In this document: positions 12,069-22,522 of the stretch, one piece after another
Numbering within the stretch: the first letter of the stretch is position 1
Layout: every line of letters begins with the position of its first letter
From: Wolfiporia cocos
Taxonomy: Eukaryota; Basidiomycota; Agaricomycetes; Polyporales; Phaeolaceae
NCBI GenBank assembly: GCA_029448655.1
Contig: JACCLO010000008.1
Location: 1,426,001 to 1,490,000, forward strand
Direction of reading: 5' to 3'
DNA length: 64,000 nucleotides
Translations under genes and position numbers: made by a program
Notes under the pieces: generated by a model
Databases searched by the model: none
Told to the model about the DNA's origin: nothing
Seen by the model: the letters and a program-made list of their open reading frames with translations, nothing else

Positions 12069-12625
12069 TGTCACAGACTCACCGGTCTGTGCGACCATGG
12101 CTACATGGGGAACCCCCACAGCCCTCCACAAGGCAGCAACGACGCGCAGCGGCGTACTCAAAGGTCCATCCAAGCGACAGAGTCGCGAGGTGCCCTGACG
12201 TCGAAGGCGCAATCACAGTCAAGGAAGAGGAGATGGGGCCCCGGGCCAGCAGTAACACAGACGAAGTAGCGAGAAAGAGGATTATCCCATTGACGAGAAT
12301 CTGAGAGATGGGGTGTAAGCCCACATCTCGACGTAATATATACATGACGATTGTAACTACGAGTCGTGCCCTAAAGTAATGGCCCGTGCGCATTATCTAA
12401 GAGGCACATGACAAGTAACGTACATGTAACTACTGTGACCGTAACGTGTCCGTACCTGAGGTGCGCGCTACCCTACAGCGCTAAACTACTGAGTCAGATG
12501 ATCTATATGGCTGGAGGAGACGCTGGAGGTGGCTGAGGATCAGGAAGACGCGCGCGCACCTAGCGGCGCCTATGAATACCAATAGCGAGGGATGTACAGA
12601 TACCCCCCAGGAGTGATCCGTGACA
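12069..12625 (-). repeat. 3' LTR of element D
   Basis: 557 bp, TGTCAC...GTGACA, preceded on the minus strand by the purine tract GGAGGGGGGGTAA. Confidence 0.9.
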
Positions 12626-12643
12626 TTACCCCCCCTCCGAGAA

Positions 12644-12661
12644 AACGTCGTCTCTGACGTT
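12644..12661 (-). other. Conserved small hairpin beside the purine tract of D
   Basis: AACGTC-loop-GACGTT, a perfect 6-bp stem with a 6-nt loop. The same stem sits beside the purine tract of C (about 23102-23119) and N (about 46362-46379), while surrounding sequence varies. Confidence 0.5.
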
Positions 12662-13290
12662 GGTCCTACGACATCCCTTCCTGTTGGTTAAGAGAGAGCC
12701 CGGCACTGCTGGGCCAGCACCACCTGTCACAATCGCAGCAGGGAGCACCCGGGACTTTCTGACGGTCCGTCCGTCGGATAGGGTTGAAGAGAAAAGGGCG
12801 CGCGCTGGTGGGGACGCCAACCCAGCGCGGCACCGAGCTTGCCAAAGGCTCACCGAGTCGAGAGGGACAGCCTTGTAGCTAGGTTTTTTGTTGAAGCTTT
12901 CGCGGCCAGCAAGGATCGCTCCCAGCCGCTACTCACTGAGGGTGCCCGTCACCCGTGTCCGTCGTACCCAAAGGCCAGTTCTGTCGGCGTCGTGTCCATA
13001 TTCATCGTGTTGACCGGTCGTTGTGGGGTTGGGCATCCTTGCGGAGCCCTTCGCATACCCACGGGTCATCAGTTCTTGAGTAATCCCCGCCGCCCAGGGG
13101 TAAGTGGTCAGACTGCACTGTGCCTCCACACACCGCATTCCCTTTGCAGGGGTGGGTGGCGGGCCCTAATCGCGACTTACGTCGATCGACCCCGGCTACC
13201 TTGCGTTCGAAAGGGGGCGGTCTTGCTTTCTCACTCCCTGTGGTCGCTTTGCCAGGTGTAGCATTTCGTGGGGGCTCGTAAAACTACGGA

Positions 13291-13312
13291 CCGACGGTGC
13301 TTCTACCGTCGG
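13291..13312 (-). other. 5' leader hairpin of D
   Basis: CCGACGGT and ACCGTCGG form an 8-bp stem with a 6-nt loop (AGAAGC on the element strand), 95 nt downstream of the 5' LTR edge. Element C has the same hairpin at the same distance with changed but still paired stem bases. Probably an RNA structure used in packaging or dimerisation (inference). Confidence 0.6.
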
Positions 13313-13394
13313 CTGCCCCGCCATGCTGCCTTGGCGACCTACAGATGGAGAACCCTCGGCCCCAGCGCAGGTGGCGCCGGAGGGGAGGTAAGAT

Positions 13395-13405
13395 ATCTCT
13401 CAGAT
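13395..13405 (-). promoter_or_regulatory. Self-primer binding site of D
   Basis: ATCTGAGAGAT, two nt inside the 5' LTR boundary, is the exact reverse complement of 13638-13648 in the 5' LTR. The latter begins 33 nt downstream of a TATATATT box, so it would be the 5' end of the RNA, as in Tf1 self-priming. Confidence 0.75.
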
Positions 13406-13407
13406 TA

Positions 13408-13964
13408 TGTCACAGACTCACCGGTCTGTGCGACCATGGCTACATGGGGAACCCCCACAGCCCTCCACAAGGCAGCAACGACGCGCAGCGGCGTACTCAA
13501 AGGTCCATCCAAGCGACAGAGTCGCGAGGTGCCCTGACGTCGAAGGCGCAATCACAGTCAAGGAAGAGGAGATGGGGCCCCGGGCCAGCAGTAACACAGA
13601 CGAAGTAGCGAGAAAGAGGATTATCCCATTGACGAGAATCTGAGAGATGGGGTGTAAGCCCACATCTCGACGTAATATATACATGACGATTGTAACTACG
13701 AGTCGTGCCCTAAAGTAATGGCCCGTGCGCATTATCTAAGAGGCACATGACAAGTAACGTACATGTAACTACTGTGACCGTAACGTGTCCGTACCTGAGG
13801 TGCGCGCTACCCTACAGCGCTAAACTACTGAGTCAGATGATCTATATGGCTGGAGGAGACGCTGGAGGTGGCTGAGGATCAGGAAGACGCGCGCGCACCT
13901 AGCGGCGCCTATGAATACCAATAGCGAGGGATGTACAGATACCCCCCAGGAGTGATCCGTGACA
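13408..13964 (-). repeat. 5' LTR of element D
   Basis: 557 bp, matches 12069-12625 without a difference that I could see. Confidence 0.9.
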
Positions 13965-14130
13965 CGTGTTGTTTGGTTGCGTGTACGTGTAGACGGGCGC
14001 TTAGCAGCGTAAACGTCTACAAGGTTGTAGAAATACCAGATAAATAGGTAAAAATACGGGAAAAATAGTGGCATGTCCCAAATCTGTGACATTACCCCCT
14101 CTTCAGGTTTCATTGTCCCTAATGGAACGA

Positions 14131-17100
14131 TTACTTTCTTGTGGAGCCGAAACCACCAGTACCGCGCTCGGATTTAATCTTTTCAAAGTAAGATTTTCCG
14201 TGTAGCGTAATGTGCGGGTCCTTGGCAACTTCGCAGATGAGCTGAGCAATCTTATCACCGGCCCGAATATCGATAGATATGTCGGAGTGATTCCGGAGAA
14301 TGATGATTACTTCGCCTTGATAATCGTGGTCGATGACGCCACCCATTACGTCTATGCCTTTGCGGGCAAGACTAGAGCGGGGGGCGATACGTCCGTAAGT
14401 GCCGAAAGGTACCTGGATTTTCAGTTTGGTATTGTATTCTGTCTGCCCGTGAGCTGGCAGAACGTCGCCTGTTGCAGTGTACAGGTCAAACCCAACCGAG
14501 TCCTTGGTTCCCTTTTCCGGCATTCGGCCGCCTTCACCGACTACGATTTTCAAGTCCGCATTTTGGTTAATGTCCGCTGACATCCATCCCCCGTCGGGGT
14601 GTCTAACCATGCGTTGCTTAGGATCCTTCGCAAATTCTTCGCGATACTGCGGCCAGTCGTCTGGCCACGTGCATTCGTCGGCTTCCCAGTCGTCGCTGTC
14701 AGGGTCGAAGACGTGAACTGCTTCTTTCCTTCTAGCTGAGCGCCTGAGGGGGACATCCTGCATTGGAATGGCGTGTGAAGCCTTGTATTCCTGCAGAATG
14801 TCGTATGCCGTGTCGAGATCGGCTTCGCGTACCCAGGAGTCGTCATTGATACCGAACCCTTTCCATCGGATTCTGTATTCAACTCTTCCTGCACGGAGAC
14901 GATGATCTAAGATCTTCTCGACTTCCCATAACTCCTCGCCGTCGACCATTTCTGGTTGAGGCTCTGGTTTTTTCTGATGCACCGGGTCTTTGTACATGAC
15001 CAACTTGGAAGCGTGAAATACTGGGTGATAAGCCCTGTATTGCTCGTCCATGTGTACCCTAAAGGTGACCGGAGATAATTGTTCAATTATCCTGAATGGT
15101 CCCAAATAGCGTGGACTAAGACTTCTTTCGGAGTCTTGCCAGCTACGGGCGTCAACGAGAACTTTGTCGCCGACTTTAAACGGTACCGAGCGCTTATGTT
15201 GATCATAATACCAAGACCAGCGTTCAGCAGCCAGTTTCATAGCTGCCTTAGCTTGTTCTTGTGCTGACCATCGTTCGTAAGCAATGACATTTAGGTCCAC
15301 GTATTGTGTTGGACGTAAATTCGTAGGTCCTGCGTTGGGATGCCTTCCTAGTTCGACAAAGAATGGACTATTCTTTGTTGTCTCACTAGCCGCGTTGTTG
15401 TACGCGAATTCGGCCGTAGGGAGAAACCATGACCAGTTATCCTTCTGAATAACATCGATGTAACATCTAAGATATTGTTCCAGGATTTGGTTAACTCTCT
15501 CCGTCTGGCCATCCGCTTGCGGGTGATAGGCAGTTGTCATTGACCGTTGGATTCCCAATTGTTCACACCATCCCTTAAACAAGGCAGCTGCGAATTGCGG
15601 GCCTCTATCCGAAATGATTTGTTTCGGAAGTCCGTGGTTCGGATAGATCCGAAGGTATAGGAGGTTCGCTAATTCTTTCGCCGTTATCTTGTCTGATGTG
15701 GGAATGAAGTGCGCTCGCTTGGTAAGCCGGTCCACTATTACCATAATAGCATTGAATTGTTTCAATTCGCCGCTGGGCGGTAAGTGGACGATAAGGTCAA
15801 TTGTGACGGTGTCCCAAGGTGCTTCCGGGACTGGGAGCGGTTGCAGGGGTCCGTACGGGGTCTGGTTGTGGTTCTTCATGCGTTGACATGTGTCACAACC
15901 TTCCACGTATTGCTTTACCATCGTGGTCATTCCAGGCCACCAGTAATTACGTGACAGAAGTTCATAGGTCTTCCATCGTCCGAAGTGTCCGGCAGTCACA
16001 TGGTCATGATGTAACTCCATAATCTTCGTGCGCAATTCCTTAGGCTCTTTTGGAACGTACACTTTTCCTCGTCTGAGGAGTAATCCGGCCTCCATGTTCC
16101 ATTCCTGGAGATCTTTACCGAATTCCTTGGGACCACTTTTCAGTAGTTCCTGGTAATCCTTGGTAATTTGATCGTCCATGAGGGCTTGTCGGATTTGTCG
16201 GAGGAGGTCCTCGTCGCCTGATTGTATCTCCTGCTGTGACGCTTCTAGCGTCCTAACCGTAAAGTATTCCGGTTTCAGCAAAATTTGATCGCGATTGTCG
16301 AGTTCCACCCCCTCTTCATGGTCTGGCCTCCGTGACAGAGGGTCAGCCGTGAGCATTGTTTTACCGGGTTTGTGACACATGGTGAAGTTGAACCTTGTCA
16401 GGTAAAGACTCCAACGTGCCTGTCTCCGGGTTAGCCGTTGTGCCGATTTGAAATATGTCAGATTGAGATGATCCGACCATACTTCGAATTTATGTGGGTG
16501 TCCTTCGAGGTAATGTCTCCATTCCTCTAGAGCGCGGATGATTGCGAGCAACTCCTTATCGTAAATCTCATAGTTCCTTTCGGGTGCTGATAGAGATTTC
16601 GAGTAAAAGGCTACCGGGTGCCAGAGCTTATCCTCCGAAGAGTATTGCGATAGCACTGCACCAGTTGCGTAATCGGAAGAATCCGCTTCCACGCGGAACG
16701 GGGACTCCTGATCTGGGATCCGGAGTATTGGAGCCGATGTGAAAGCTTCCTTGAGAGTTTGGAAGGCTTCCGCTTGTTCGGGTCCCCAGTTCCATTGCGT
16801 GTTTTTCTTGGACAGCTCGGTTAACGGCTTAACCACTTTGGAGAAATCTTTAATGAACCGACGGTAGTAGTTGGCGAAGCCAACAAAGGCCTGGACGTCC
16901 TTCACCTTGGCAGGTGTAGGCCAGTCCATTACGCCGGCTACCTTCTTAGGGTCCATTTCGACTTTTCCTTTGGAAATGATCATTCCCAGGTATTCAATAC
17001 TGCTTTGTTCGAAGAAGCACTTTTCAGGCTTTGCGAACAAGTCGTTGTCTTGCAAGATTTGTAATACTTGCTTGACAATACGACGGTGTTCCAACAGGTC

Positions 17101-18666
17101 GTTTCCGAACACAAGGATGTCGTCTAGGTAGACAATGACCTTTCCTTCTCTGATAAGGTCACCTAGGATATCGTTCATCATGTGTTGGAACGTGCTGGGT
17201 GCATTACAAAAACCGAAGTACATGACTACAGCTTCGTAAAGGCCGTTAGGCGTAATGAATGCGGTCTTCCATTCATCTCCCTCCTTGATTCTTACGTTGT
17301 TGTAACCCCAACGCAAGTCGAGCTTCGTAAATATCGAAGCCTGGCTAAGCTTATCGATAAGCTCGTCTATGCGTGGGAGAGGGTACCTGTTTTTAATGGT
17401 CAAGTCGTTTACTTTTCGGTAATCGACTACCATTCGGGCTCCGCCGTCTTTTTTAGGGACGAAGAAGACCGGACTCGCGATCGGAGATTTCGAGTGTCGG
17501 ATGTAGCCCTTCCGTAACTCTTCCTGAATCCACTGATCTAGCGAGTTCGCTTCCTGAGGAGACATCTTGTATGCCTTACTCGGGGGCGGTAGTACCGCGT
17601 CATCGGGGAAGTCGATGGCGTGATCGTATGGTTTCCGTTCGGGCATCCTTTCGGATGCGCGTTGAGAAAATACCGTGGGACCAAACTCCTGGTATTCCTC
17701 CGGAACCAAGGATTTCCATTTCTGGAGATCCGCATCTGTCAGGAATTCATCATCCGACTTCTCCGTTATTGACTGAATGGCGTCGATAAGGAGTTCCGTT
17801 CCTTCGTCAAGGGTGTTCACCCAAGCGACAAAGGGATTCTCAGGCTCCTCTAAGCCGAGAAAATCTATTGGAAAGTCGTTGATAATCTGATAGATGTTGC
17901 GAGGTTCGATTTCGTCTTCTTCCTCAGAAATCGAGACCCGTTTGCCATGTTTGCATTTTTCCGTACACCGATATGTGAAGGTTCCTTCCGGCCAATTGAA
18001 GTCCGGGTTGTGTTTCAGGAACCAGTCATATCCGAGGATCACATCCGCATTCTGTACGTCCATTACGTACAAGAATTCGGTGGACTTGTGTTCCTCGTGC
18101 ACCATATAAGCTTTTACTGCCATATTGATATTACCGGCGGTATTAGAGGTACCGTCGGCGTTACGAATTTCGAGAGGTGAAGGTAGTTTTTGAGTGACTA
18201 ACTTTTCCTCATGTACGAGTTTCTTATCAATGACGCTTATTGATGCACCGGTGTCGATTAATGCCATGGCGTTTACTTTCTTTCCATATACCCACAGTTC
18301 CACTTCGATAGAGAACGATTTATTGTCGTCTCGAGAATCGTTTCCATGTACATTATACAAAGTGAGAAACTTCGACGCGAGCGGGTCAGGATAAAAGTAT
18401 TTTACAGGAGGGGCACGTGTAGCTAGTGTCCTTGTCCTCCGGGCAAAGTCCATTGCCGAGTTACCGAATATGCCGAGATGGGATACCGGGTGACGTACGA
18501 CCGCCTTATCTTCCCACAAGATAAGGGGTCTCTGTGAAGCCTCTTCGTAGAGGTGCGCTTCTTCGGGGCGCTGTACACTCCCAGCCGCTGCGGGGCTGGT
18601 GTGTTCTTCACAGAACGTCTTCGAGACGTGTGGTTGGGGCGAGGGGAACCGAGATGGTCCCGACAT
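14131..18666 (-). CDS. pol: Element A Pol polyprotein with C-terminal dUTPase (1,511 aa)
   Basis: Domains in order: aspartic protease (ALIDTGAS, about residue 138), reverse transcriptase (YLDD near residue 512), RNase H (EIYDKELLAIIRALEEWRHYL), integrase with an H-H-C-C finger (HHDH...CDTCQRMK) and DDE core (TIDLIV, ISDRGPQF, GQTERVNQ), chromodomain near 1245 (WEVEKILDHR...RIRWKG) and a dUTPase from about 1370 to the end. The dUTPase shows all five trimeric dUTPase motifs: SVGFDLYTA, GRIAPRSSL, GVIDHDYQGEV, DKIAQL and GTGGFGSTR. It would hydrolyse dUTP and limit uracil in the cDNA. The frame overlaps the gag end by 59 nt in the +1 frame, so expression needs frameshifting or reinitiation. No defect seen. 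Confidence 0.95.
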   Translation of the reverse strand: MSGPSRFPSPQPHVSKTFCEEHTSPAAAGSVQRPEEAHLYEEASQRPLILWEDKAVVRHPVSHLGIFGNSAMDFARRTRTLATRAPPVKYFYPDPLASKFLTLYNVHGNDSRDDNKSFSIEVELWVYGKKVNAMALIDTGASISVIDKKLVHEEKLVTQKLPSPLEIRNADGTSNTAGNINMAVKAYMVHEEHKSTEFLYVMDVQNADVILGYDWFLKHNPDFNWPEGTFTYRCTEKCKHGKRVSISEEEDEIEPRNIYQIINDFPIDFLGLEEPENPFVAWVNTLDEGTELLIDAIQSITEKSDDEFLTDADLQKWKSLVPEEYQEFGPTVFSQRASERMPERKPYDHAIDFPDDAVLPPPSKAYKMSPQEANSLDQWIQEELRKGYIRHSKSPIASPVFFVPKKDGGARMVVDYRKVNDLTIKNRYPLPRIDELIDKLSQASIFTKLDLRWGYNNVRIKEGDEWKTAFITPNGLYEAVVMYFGFCNAPSTFQHMMNDILGDLIREGKVIVYLDDILVFGNDLLEHRRIVKQVLQILQDNDLFAKPEKCFFEQSSIEYLGMIISKGKVEMDPKKVAGVMDWPTPAKVKDVQAFVGFANYYRRFIKDFSKVVKPLTELSKKNTQWNWGPEQAEAFQTLKEAFTSAPILRIPDQESPFRVEADSSDYATGAVLSQYSSEDKLWHPVAFYSKSLSAPERNYEIYDKELLAIIRALEEWRHYLEGHPHKFEVWSDHLNLTYFKSAQRLTRRQARWSLYLTRFNFTMCHKPGKTMLTADPLSRRPDHEEGVELDNRDQILLKPEYFTVRTLEASQQEIQSGDEDLLRQIRQALMDDQITKDYQELLKSGPKEFGKDLQEWNMEAGLLLRRGKVYVPKEPKELRTKIMELHHDHVTAGHFGRWKTYELLSRNYWWPGMTTMVKQYVEGCDTCQRMKNHNQTPYGPLQPLPVPEAPWDTVTIDLIVHLPPSGELKQFNAIMVIVDRLTKRAHFIPTSDKITAKELANLLYLRIYPNHGLPKQIISDRGPQFAAALFKGWCEQLGIQRSMTTAYHPQADGQTERVNQILEQYLRCYIDVIQKDNWSWFLPTAEFAYNNAASETTKNSPFFVELGRHPNAGPTNLRPTQYVDLNVIAYERWSAQEQAKAAMKLAAERWSWYYDQHKRSVPFKVGDKVLVDARSWQDSERSLSPRYLGPFRIIEQLSPVTFRVHMDEQYRAYHPVFHASKLVMYKDPVHQKKPEPQPEMVDGEELWEVEKILDHRLRAGRVEYRIRWKGFGINDDSWVREADLDTAYDILQEYKASHAIPMQDVPLRRSARRKEAVHVFDPDSDDWEADECTWPDDWPQYREEFAKDPKQRMVRHPDGGWMSADINQNADLKIVVGEGGRMPEKGTKDSVGFDLYTATGDVLPAHGQTEYNTKLKIQVPFGTYGRIAPRSSLARKGIDVMGGVIDHDYQGEVIIILRNHSDISIDIRAGDKIAQLICEVAKDPHITLHGKSYFEKIKSERGTGGFGSTRK

Positions 18667-20611
18667 TGGCGACGGTGGTGGCGGGGGCCGAGGGTCCTGC
18701 TGAGCTTGAGTCAGCCGTTACTTCTTCCCAGATCGTTCGGGCACGATACGTCTTGCCATCCGCGGGGGGCGCCGAGTACGGCTTCTTGCCAGAAGCCTGT
18801 CCCTTTCCACTACCCGAAGGAGCAGCCGTGGTCTTTCCAGACGCGGCAGCTGCATCCTTCGCCCTTTGTTGTTCGGCCCGCTGAGCGGCAGGCACGAACG
18901 TTCCCGCAGCCTTGTCCGCGGCAAGCTTAGGACACTTGTTGAAATAGTGTCCCGTCTGCTTGCAGTAGGTGCAGACGGCGTTGGTGGTGTCGGCGGGGGC
19001 TTTGGCGGGCGCCTTTCCCTTGTCCTTCTTTTTCTCCGACTTCTTTGCAGAAACGGAGGACGTCTCCTTCTTTTCGGCAGGTGCCGAGTCCTTCTTGCCG
19101 GCCTTCTCGAAGATCGAGCCTTTGATTTTGTCTGGATATGACGTTTGGTACATTTCCAGGGCGAAGTTGATGAGGGGCTCGATGTCGGTCGGGGCCTTGA
19201 AGAACGGGGTCTTGCCGAGGACGTTTAAGGTGTCCTTGACCTTTTCCGGGAGAGTCTCGGTGAATTCCCACACCAGAGTCTCGTTGGCGGTTTCGGAGAG
19301 TCGGCCGAGGGTGCGGAACCGTTCGCAGTAATTGAAATAGTTCGATTCTGCCAGTTCCTTGCCCTTCGTGCCATAGTAGCCGCGAATTTCCTTCTTGGCT
19401 ATTTCCTTATCCGTCATCTTCCCATATTGCACCATTACGGATTTGGTGAAATCCTCCCAGGTGCCGAGAGGTTCACCATTTCCTGCCTTCTTGATGAGAG
19501 GCGAGAAAAATTTGTATGCGTCCCCTGTGACGCGGAAGAGGGCCGTGGTGATACGGTCATGGTCGTCGTAGACCCTGAGCGTACCGAAGTACAGGCCCAT
19601 CTTTTCCACCCATTCCTGCGCAGTCACCTTTCCAGATGACCCGGAGAATTCGGGGGGAGGGGGGATTTTCAGGTTTTGAGGCAGACCTGGAATCTGCGGG
19701 GCGACGGCTGCTGCAGCAGCGGCTGCAGCTTGGGCGGCGGCAGCGGCCTCGGCTGCTCTGGCTTGAGCATGACCGGGGGCCGGTGCCGGGTCTTCCGGGG
19801 GCGTGCGGACACCGGGAGGGTTGGGAGCGGAGGGATTCTTGCGAATCCTCCGGAGTTCCTCGTCAACCTTCTCCATGCGCTCTGCGAACGCATCCTCGAG
19901 GTCGTCCAACCGGGACCGGTAGTCCTTTCGGAGCTGCTTCTCCATTTCAGAGAGCTTGGCGGTGTACTCCTGTCGGAGTTCCTTGCCGAGGTCCACCATG
20001 GTGGACAATACCTCGTTCCGGACCGAATTGACCGCTTCGTGTAGCTCGTCTTGGGCCTTCTGTTCGATTGCCCTGGATTGCCCAGCCAGGGAATCGATTC
20101 GTTCATGGATACGCTCCAGGCGGGCGTGCACCATTCGACCTAGGGTGTCGGTGGTGTCATGGCTTATGGCCGCACTTCGTTGTACGGCGGCATCGATGAT
20201 TGGCCCATGTATGGACCCATCCACCTTGTGGTGTTCCTCCTCAGGAAGGTACGCCTTAAGGTTGTTCTCGACAGCGACATTGGTCTGTCGTGTCGGACCC
20301 GAAAATTCCATTTCCAGGGTGGTGGCGGGCCCGATAGGGCGAGTTCGACGAGCCGGTGGGTATCCGGCAATGGGGGAGCCTGGGCGTGTACCCATGGGGT
20401 TGGTCGGAGATTCCCTTTGCGGGGGAGCGAACTCCGGCATTTCCTCTTCTCCTTCCTCTTCCTCTTCTTCTTCTTCTCCCTCGCTTAGGTGCTCCAGCGT
20501 CACCAGTTGCTGGGTTCCCGAGGGACCAGCTACCGGTGTCACCGGACCTTCTGAGCGGAGGCGCATCTTGCGGGGAGCGAGGGGAGTGCTGACGGAGGAG
20601 GTGGAAGACAT
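18608..20611 (-). CDS. gag: Element A Gag (667 aa)
   Basis: Structural protein of the virus-like particle. The N-terminus has a pure acidic run (about residues 44-57), then a long coiled coil (roughly 160-260: ARLERIHERIDSL...ELRRIRKN), an Ala/Pro linker, the retrotransposon Gag helical region (about 320-510, with EFTETLPEKVKDTL), a Lys-rich segment and a CCHC zinc knuckle CTYCKQTGHYFNKC near residue 555 that binds RNA. It starts 149 nt after the ORF1 stop and overlaps pol. Intact. Confidence 0.9.
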   Translation of the reverse strand: MSSTSSVSTPLAPRKMRLRSEGPVTPVAGPSGTQQLVTLEHLSEGEEEEEEEEGEEEMPEFAPPQRESPTNPMGTRPGSPIAGYPPARRTRPIGPATTLEMEFSGPTRQTNVAVENNLKAYLPEEEHHKVDGSIHGPIIDAAVQRSAAISHDTTDTLGRMVHARLERIHERIDSLAGQSRAIEQKAQDELHEAVNSVRNEVLSTMVDLGKELRQEYTAKLSEMEKQLRKDYRSRLDDLEDAFAERMEKVDEELRRIRKNPSAPNPPGVRTPPEDPAPAPGHAQARAAEAAAAAQAAAAAAAAVAPQIPGLPQNLKIPPPPEFSGSSGKVTAQEWVEKMGLYFGTLRVYDDHDRITTALFRVTGDAYKFFSPLIKKAGNGEPLGTWEDFTKSVMVQYGKMTDKEIAKKEIRGYYGTKGKELAESNYFNYCERFRTLGRLSETANETLVWEFTETLPEKVKDTLNVLGKTPFFKAPTDIEPLINFALEMYQTSYPDKIKGSIFEKAGKKDSAPAEKKETSSVSAKKSEKKKDKGKAPAKAPADTTNAVCTYCKQTGHYFNKCPKLAADKAAGTFVPAAQRAEQQRAKDAAAASGKTTAAPSGSGKGQASGKKPYSAPPADGKTYRARTIWEEVTADSSSAGPSAPATTVANVGTISVPLAPTTRLEDVL

Positions 20612-20760
20612 TTTTTGTGAATCTATTTGTGACGAATGTTAGTTTCCGGTTACTCATTGTCTTAGATTCTTTAAGAAGGGATTGGGTTTTGAAAGCTGCA
20701 ACTTTCGTTATAGATCACACTCGCACTCTATTTCAGAGTTAAAAGATGATAGTATTTCTA

Positions 20761-21660
20761 CTATACAATCGCGAGTATATCCTCTTCTACCGAAGTAGTT
20801 GAGGGCCCTGCCACCTTGTCAGGTGGTGTTACACCGAAGGCAAAAGTAATTTGTAGCGCTACGCATTCTGCTACGATACGAGCCAAGTCCGTACGCCAAT
20901 CCAAAAAGGAAATACTGCCGAGCTGTTTACAGTACTTTTTCATAATTCTCCAGTCTCTATTGGTGATCCTCCCCCGTCTCGCTCTATCTTTTACGTTATC
21001 CACCAAGTCCTCCAATTCTACTACCATAGTATGGAAACGCATGTCGTTTTCCATATGGAAGCCTGGGTAATTAGGGGGATGGTTGGCGAGAGGAGTGAGA
21101 CGAGTGAGAGTGCCTTCTAGCATGGGAATAACTTGGTCGCATGCTTGGAGAGGCTTCTTCTTCCCGAAGACGAGGGAAGGGTCGAGAATCTTGTGGTTGG
21201 CCGGAACGGAAGGTCCGGCCGCCGGGCTGGAGAGACGGAGGGCCAGTGAAGAAGCTGCCTGCTTGGCTTCCTTGGCGGCTTGTTTGGCGGCGATTCGCTT
21301 ATTCAGCTTATCGCGGGCGAGCTTAAGCTTGTTGAGTTCGCGGAGTTCAATTAAATTCTCCATGGCGGTAATGGAAGCGGCTAGCTTCTCTTCCTCTGTC
21401 CAGATACGCTTGGCGAGCGGAACTGGTTTGGGAGGTCGAGGAGCGGGTTTCCCAGCCTCAGCAATGTGCTTTGGCATGTGGACGGGAATCTCCCAAAGAT
21501 GGAGCTTCCCGGTGTAATCTTCCTTTACAGGAAGGGTGTATGTGACGTCCTCTGCCCGAGGAATGTCGGCGGTGTCGATGCGGCTGAGAAGGGACCGCTT
21601 TGCCGGTTTAACGTAGGGGGCAGTAGAGGAGCCACGGGTGCGACGGGTAACGCGGGGCAT
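20761..21660 (-). CDS. Element A ORF1, unknown protein upstream of gag
   Basis: About 299 codons from the internal ATG at 21660 (MPRVTRRTRG); an in-frame ATG lies 33 nt upstream. The N-terminus is basic and Pro-rich, followed by a long charged helix (about 100-145, TEEEKLAAS...AAKEAKQAA, likely coiled coil) and a C-terminal helical region (MVVELEDLVDNV...DWRIMKKY...LDWRTDLARIV). Element B has an ORF in the same place with a similar plan and a C-terminus that aligns loosely (EDI/EDL, TNG/TNR, DIKKM/IMKKY). No family recognised. Gypsy elements normally begin with gag, so this is unusual. A long minus-strand leader precedes it. Confidence 0.75.
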   Translation of the reverse strand: MPRVTRRTRGSSTAPYVKPAKRSLLSRIDTADIPRAEDVTYTLPVKEDYTGKLHLWEIPVHMPKHIAEAGKPAPRPPKPVPLAKRIWTEEEKLAASITAMENLIELRELNKLKLARDKLNKRIAAKQAAKEAKQAASSLALRLSSPAAGPSVPANHKILDPSLVFGKKKPLQACDQVIPMLEGTLTRLTPLANHPPNYPGFHMENDMRFHTMVVELEDLVDNVKDRARRGRITNRDWRIMKKYCKQLGSISFLDWRTDLARIVAECVALQITFAFGVTPPDKVAGPSTTSVEEDILAIV

Positions 21661-21693
21661 GATTCTAGAAAGTGCAGTCTTCATGAGAAACAA

Positions 21694-22522
21694 AGTTTCC
21701 CAGTGATACGTCCAAGAACAGGAATAAAAGGGATTATGTAAGGTAGGGTAGTGGACTCCTTTTCAGGAGCAAAGAAGGTGTACTACGGGGCATAATTACT
21801 CTTATGTTGCGCGCAAACCCTGTGCCGAGACGGCGCGGATATTCGCATGACCCTAACGGTCAGAGGCGCCGACTCCAGGGGTAGAGTTGCTGACTGCCAG
21901 GCCGGTTCCTGGGTCAGATGATTGGGATTCGGATACACGACACCGCCCCGGAGGGACGATGCCGGAAAGTGGCTGGGATTTTACATCCCTTAGCCTGTCC
22001 ATGCTTCAACAATGAGGTTGCCGTCTATAGCCACATGGGTGTCACATCAGGGCTAAAAAACCACTGTCGATCTAAGATCGCGAGACAGCAGCGCTCCACA
22101 TCCCGAAGGAGTGGGCCACGCGCTTCTCTTCCAATGGGGCCCCAAATCCGTTTGACCCATGCTCGCACGCCGAGCTGCCCGGAGGACTTATGCTATTGGC
22201 TACCGCGAGTGACCTATGGCAGGGTGATTTTTTACGTCACCCCCCTCACTGCTTTTCCCATAACGGGTTCAAAGCAGGTCCCTTACGCCTGGGAGGCGGC
22301 TTTGGAAAATTCCCATGCCATCATAATGATGGCCCTATGGATAGTGATGGGGCGCTGAACAACGCTTGCCATGACAGGGGGTTGGGCGCACACAGGCAGA
22401 CCGTCCCCTTTTCTCCACAGGCGGGTCTTAACCGCGCATAGTCCAAGCTTGTCAGCGAGGACCATGTCTCCTTGACCCTGGAGTCCGGGTTAGGTAGGCC
22501 TCCTGCCTAAAAAGGCGGTGTG
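21694..22522 (-). other. Element A 5' leader (proximal part)
   Basis: Non-coding leader between ORF1 and the C insertion. The remaining leader (24407-24589) lies beyond C. Intact leader length would be about 1 kb, roughly twice that of element B. No conserved frame found. Confidence 0.6.

Larger units (their letters stand above)
12069..13964 (-). mobile_element. Non-autonomous short LTR element D, 1,896 bp
   Basis: Two 557-bp LTRs (12069-12625 and 13408-13964) that look identical by eye, 782 bp of internal DNA, and target duplication CGTGT (12064-12068 and 13965-13969). Orientation is minus, shown by the purine tract beside 12625 and the primer site beside 13408. The interior holds no reverse transcriptase, integrase or Gag, so it must borrow proteins. 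It resembles terminal-repeat retrotransposons in miniature (TRIM). Sister elements are C (22523-24401) and N (45034-46949). Confidence 0.9.
11492..14091 (-). repeat. 3' LTR of element A, split by element D
   Basis: Pieces 11492-12068 and 13970-14091 join to 699 bp after removing D and one copy of its CGTGT duplication. They match the 5' LTR at 24590-25288. A purine tract on the minus strand (GAGGGGGTAA) lies directly before it. Confidence 0.92.

Noticed and set aside
14212..20642. Many plus-strand frames of 60-230 codons across element A
   Set aside because: They are antisense to gag and pol; no motif supports any of them.
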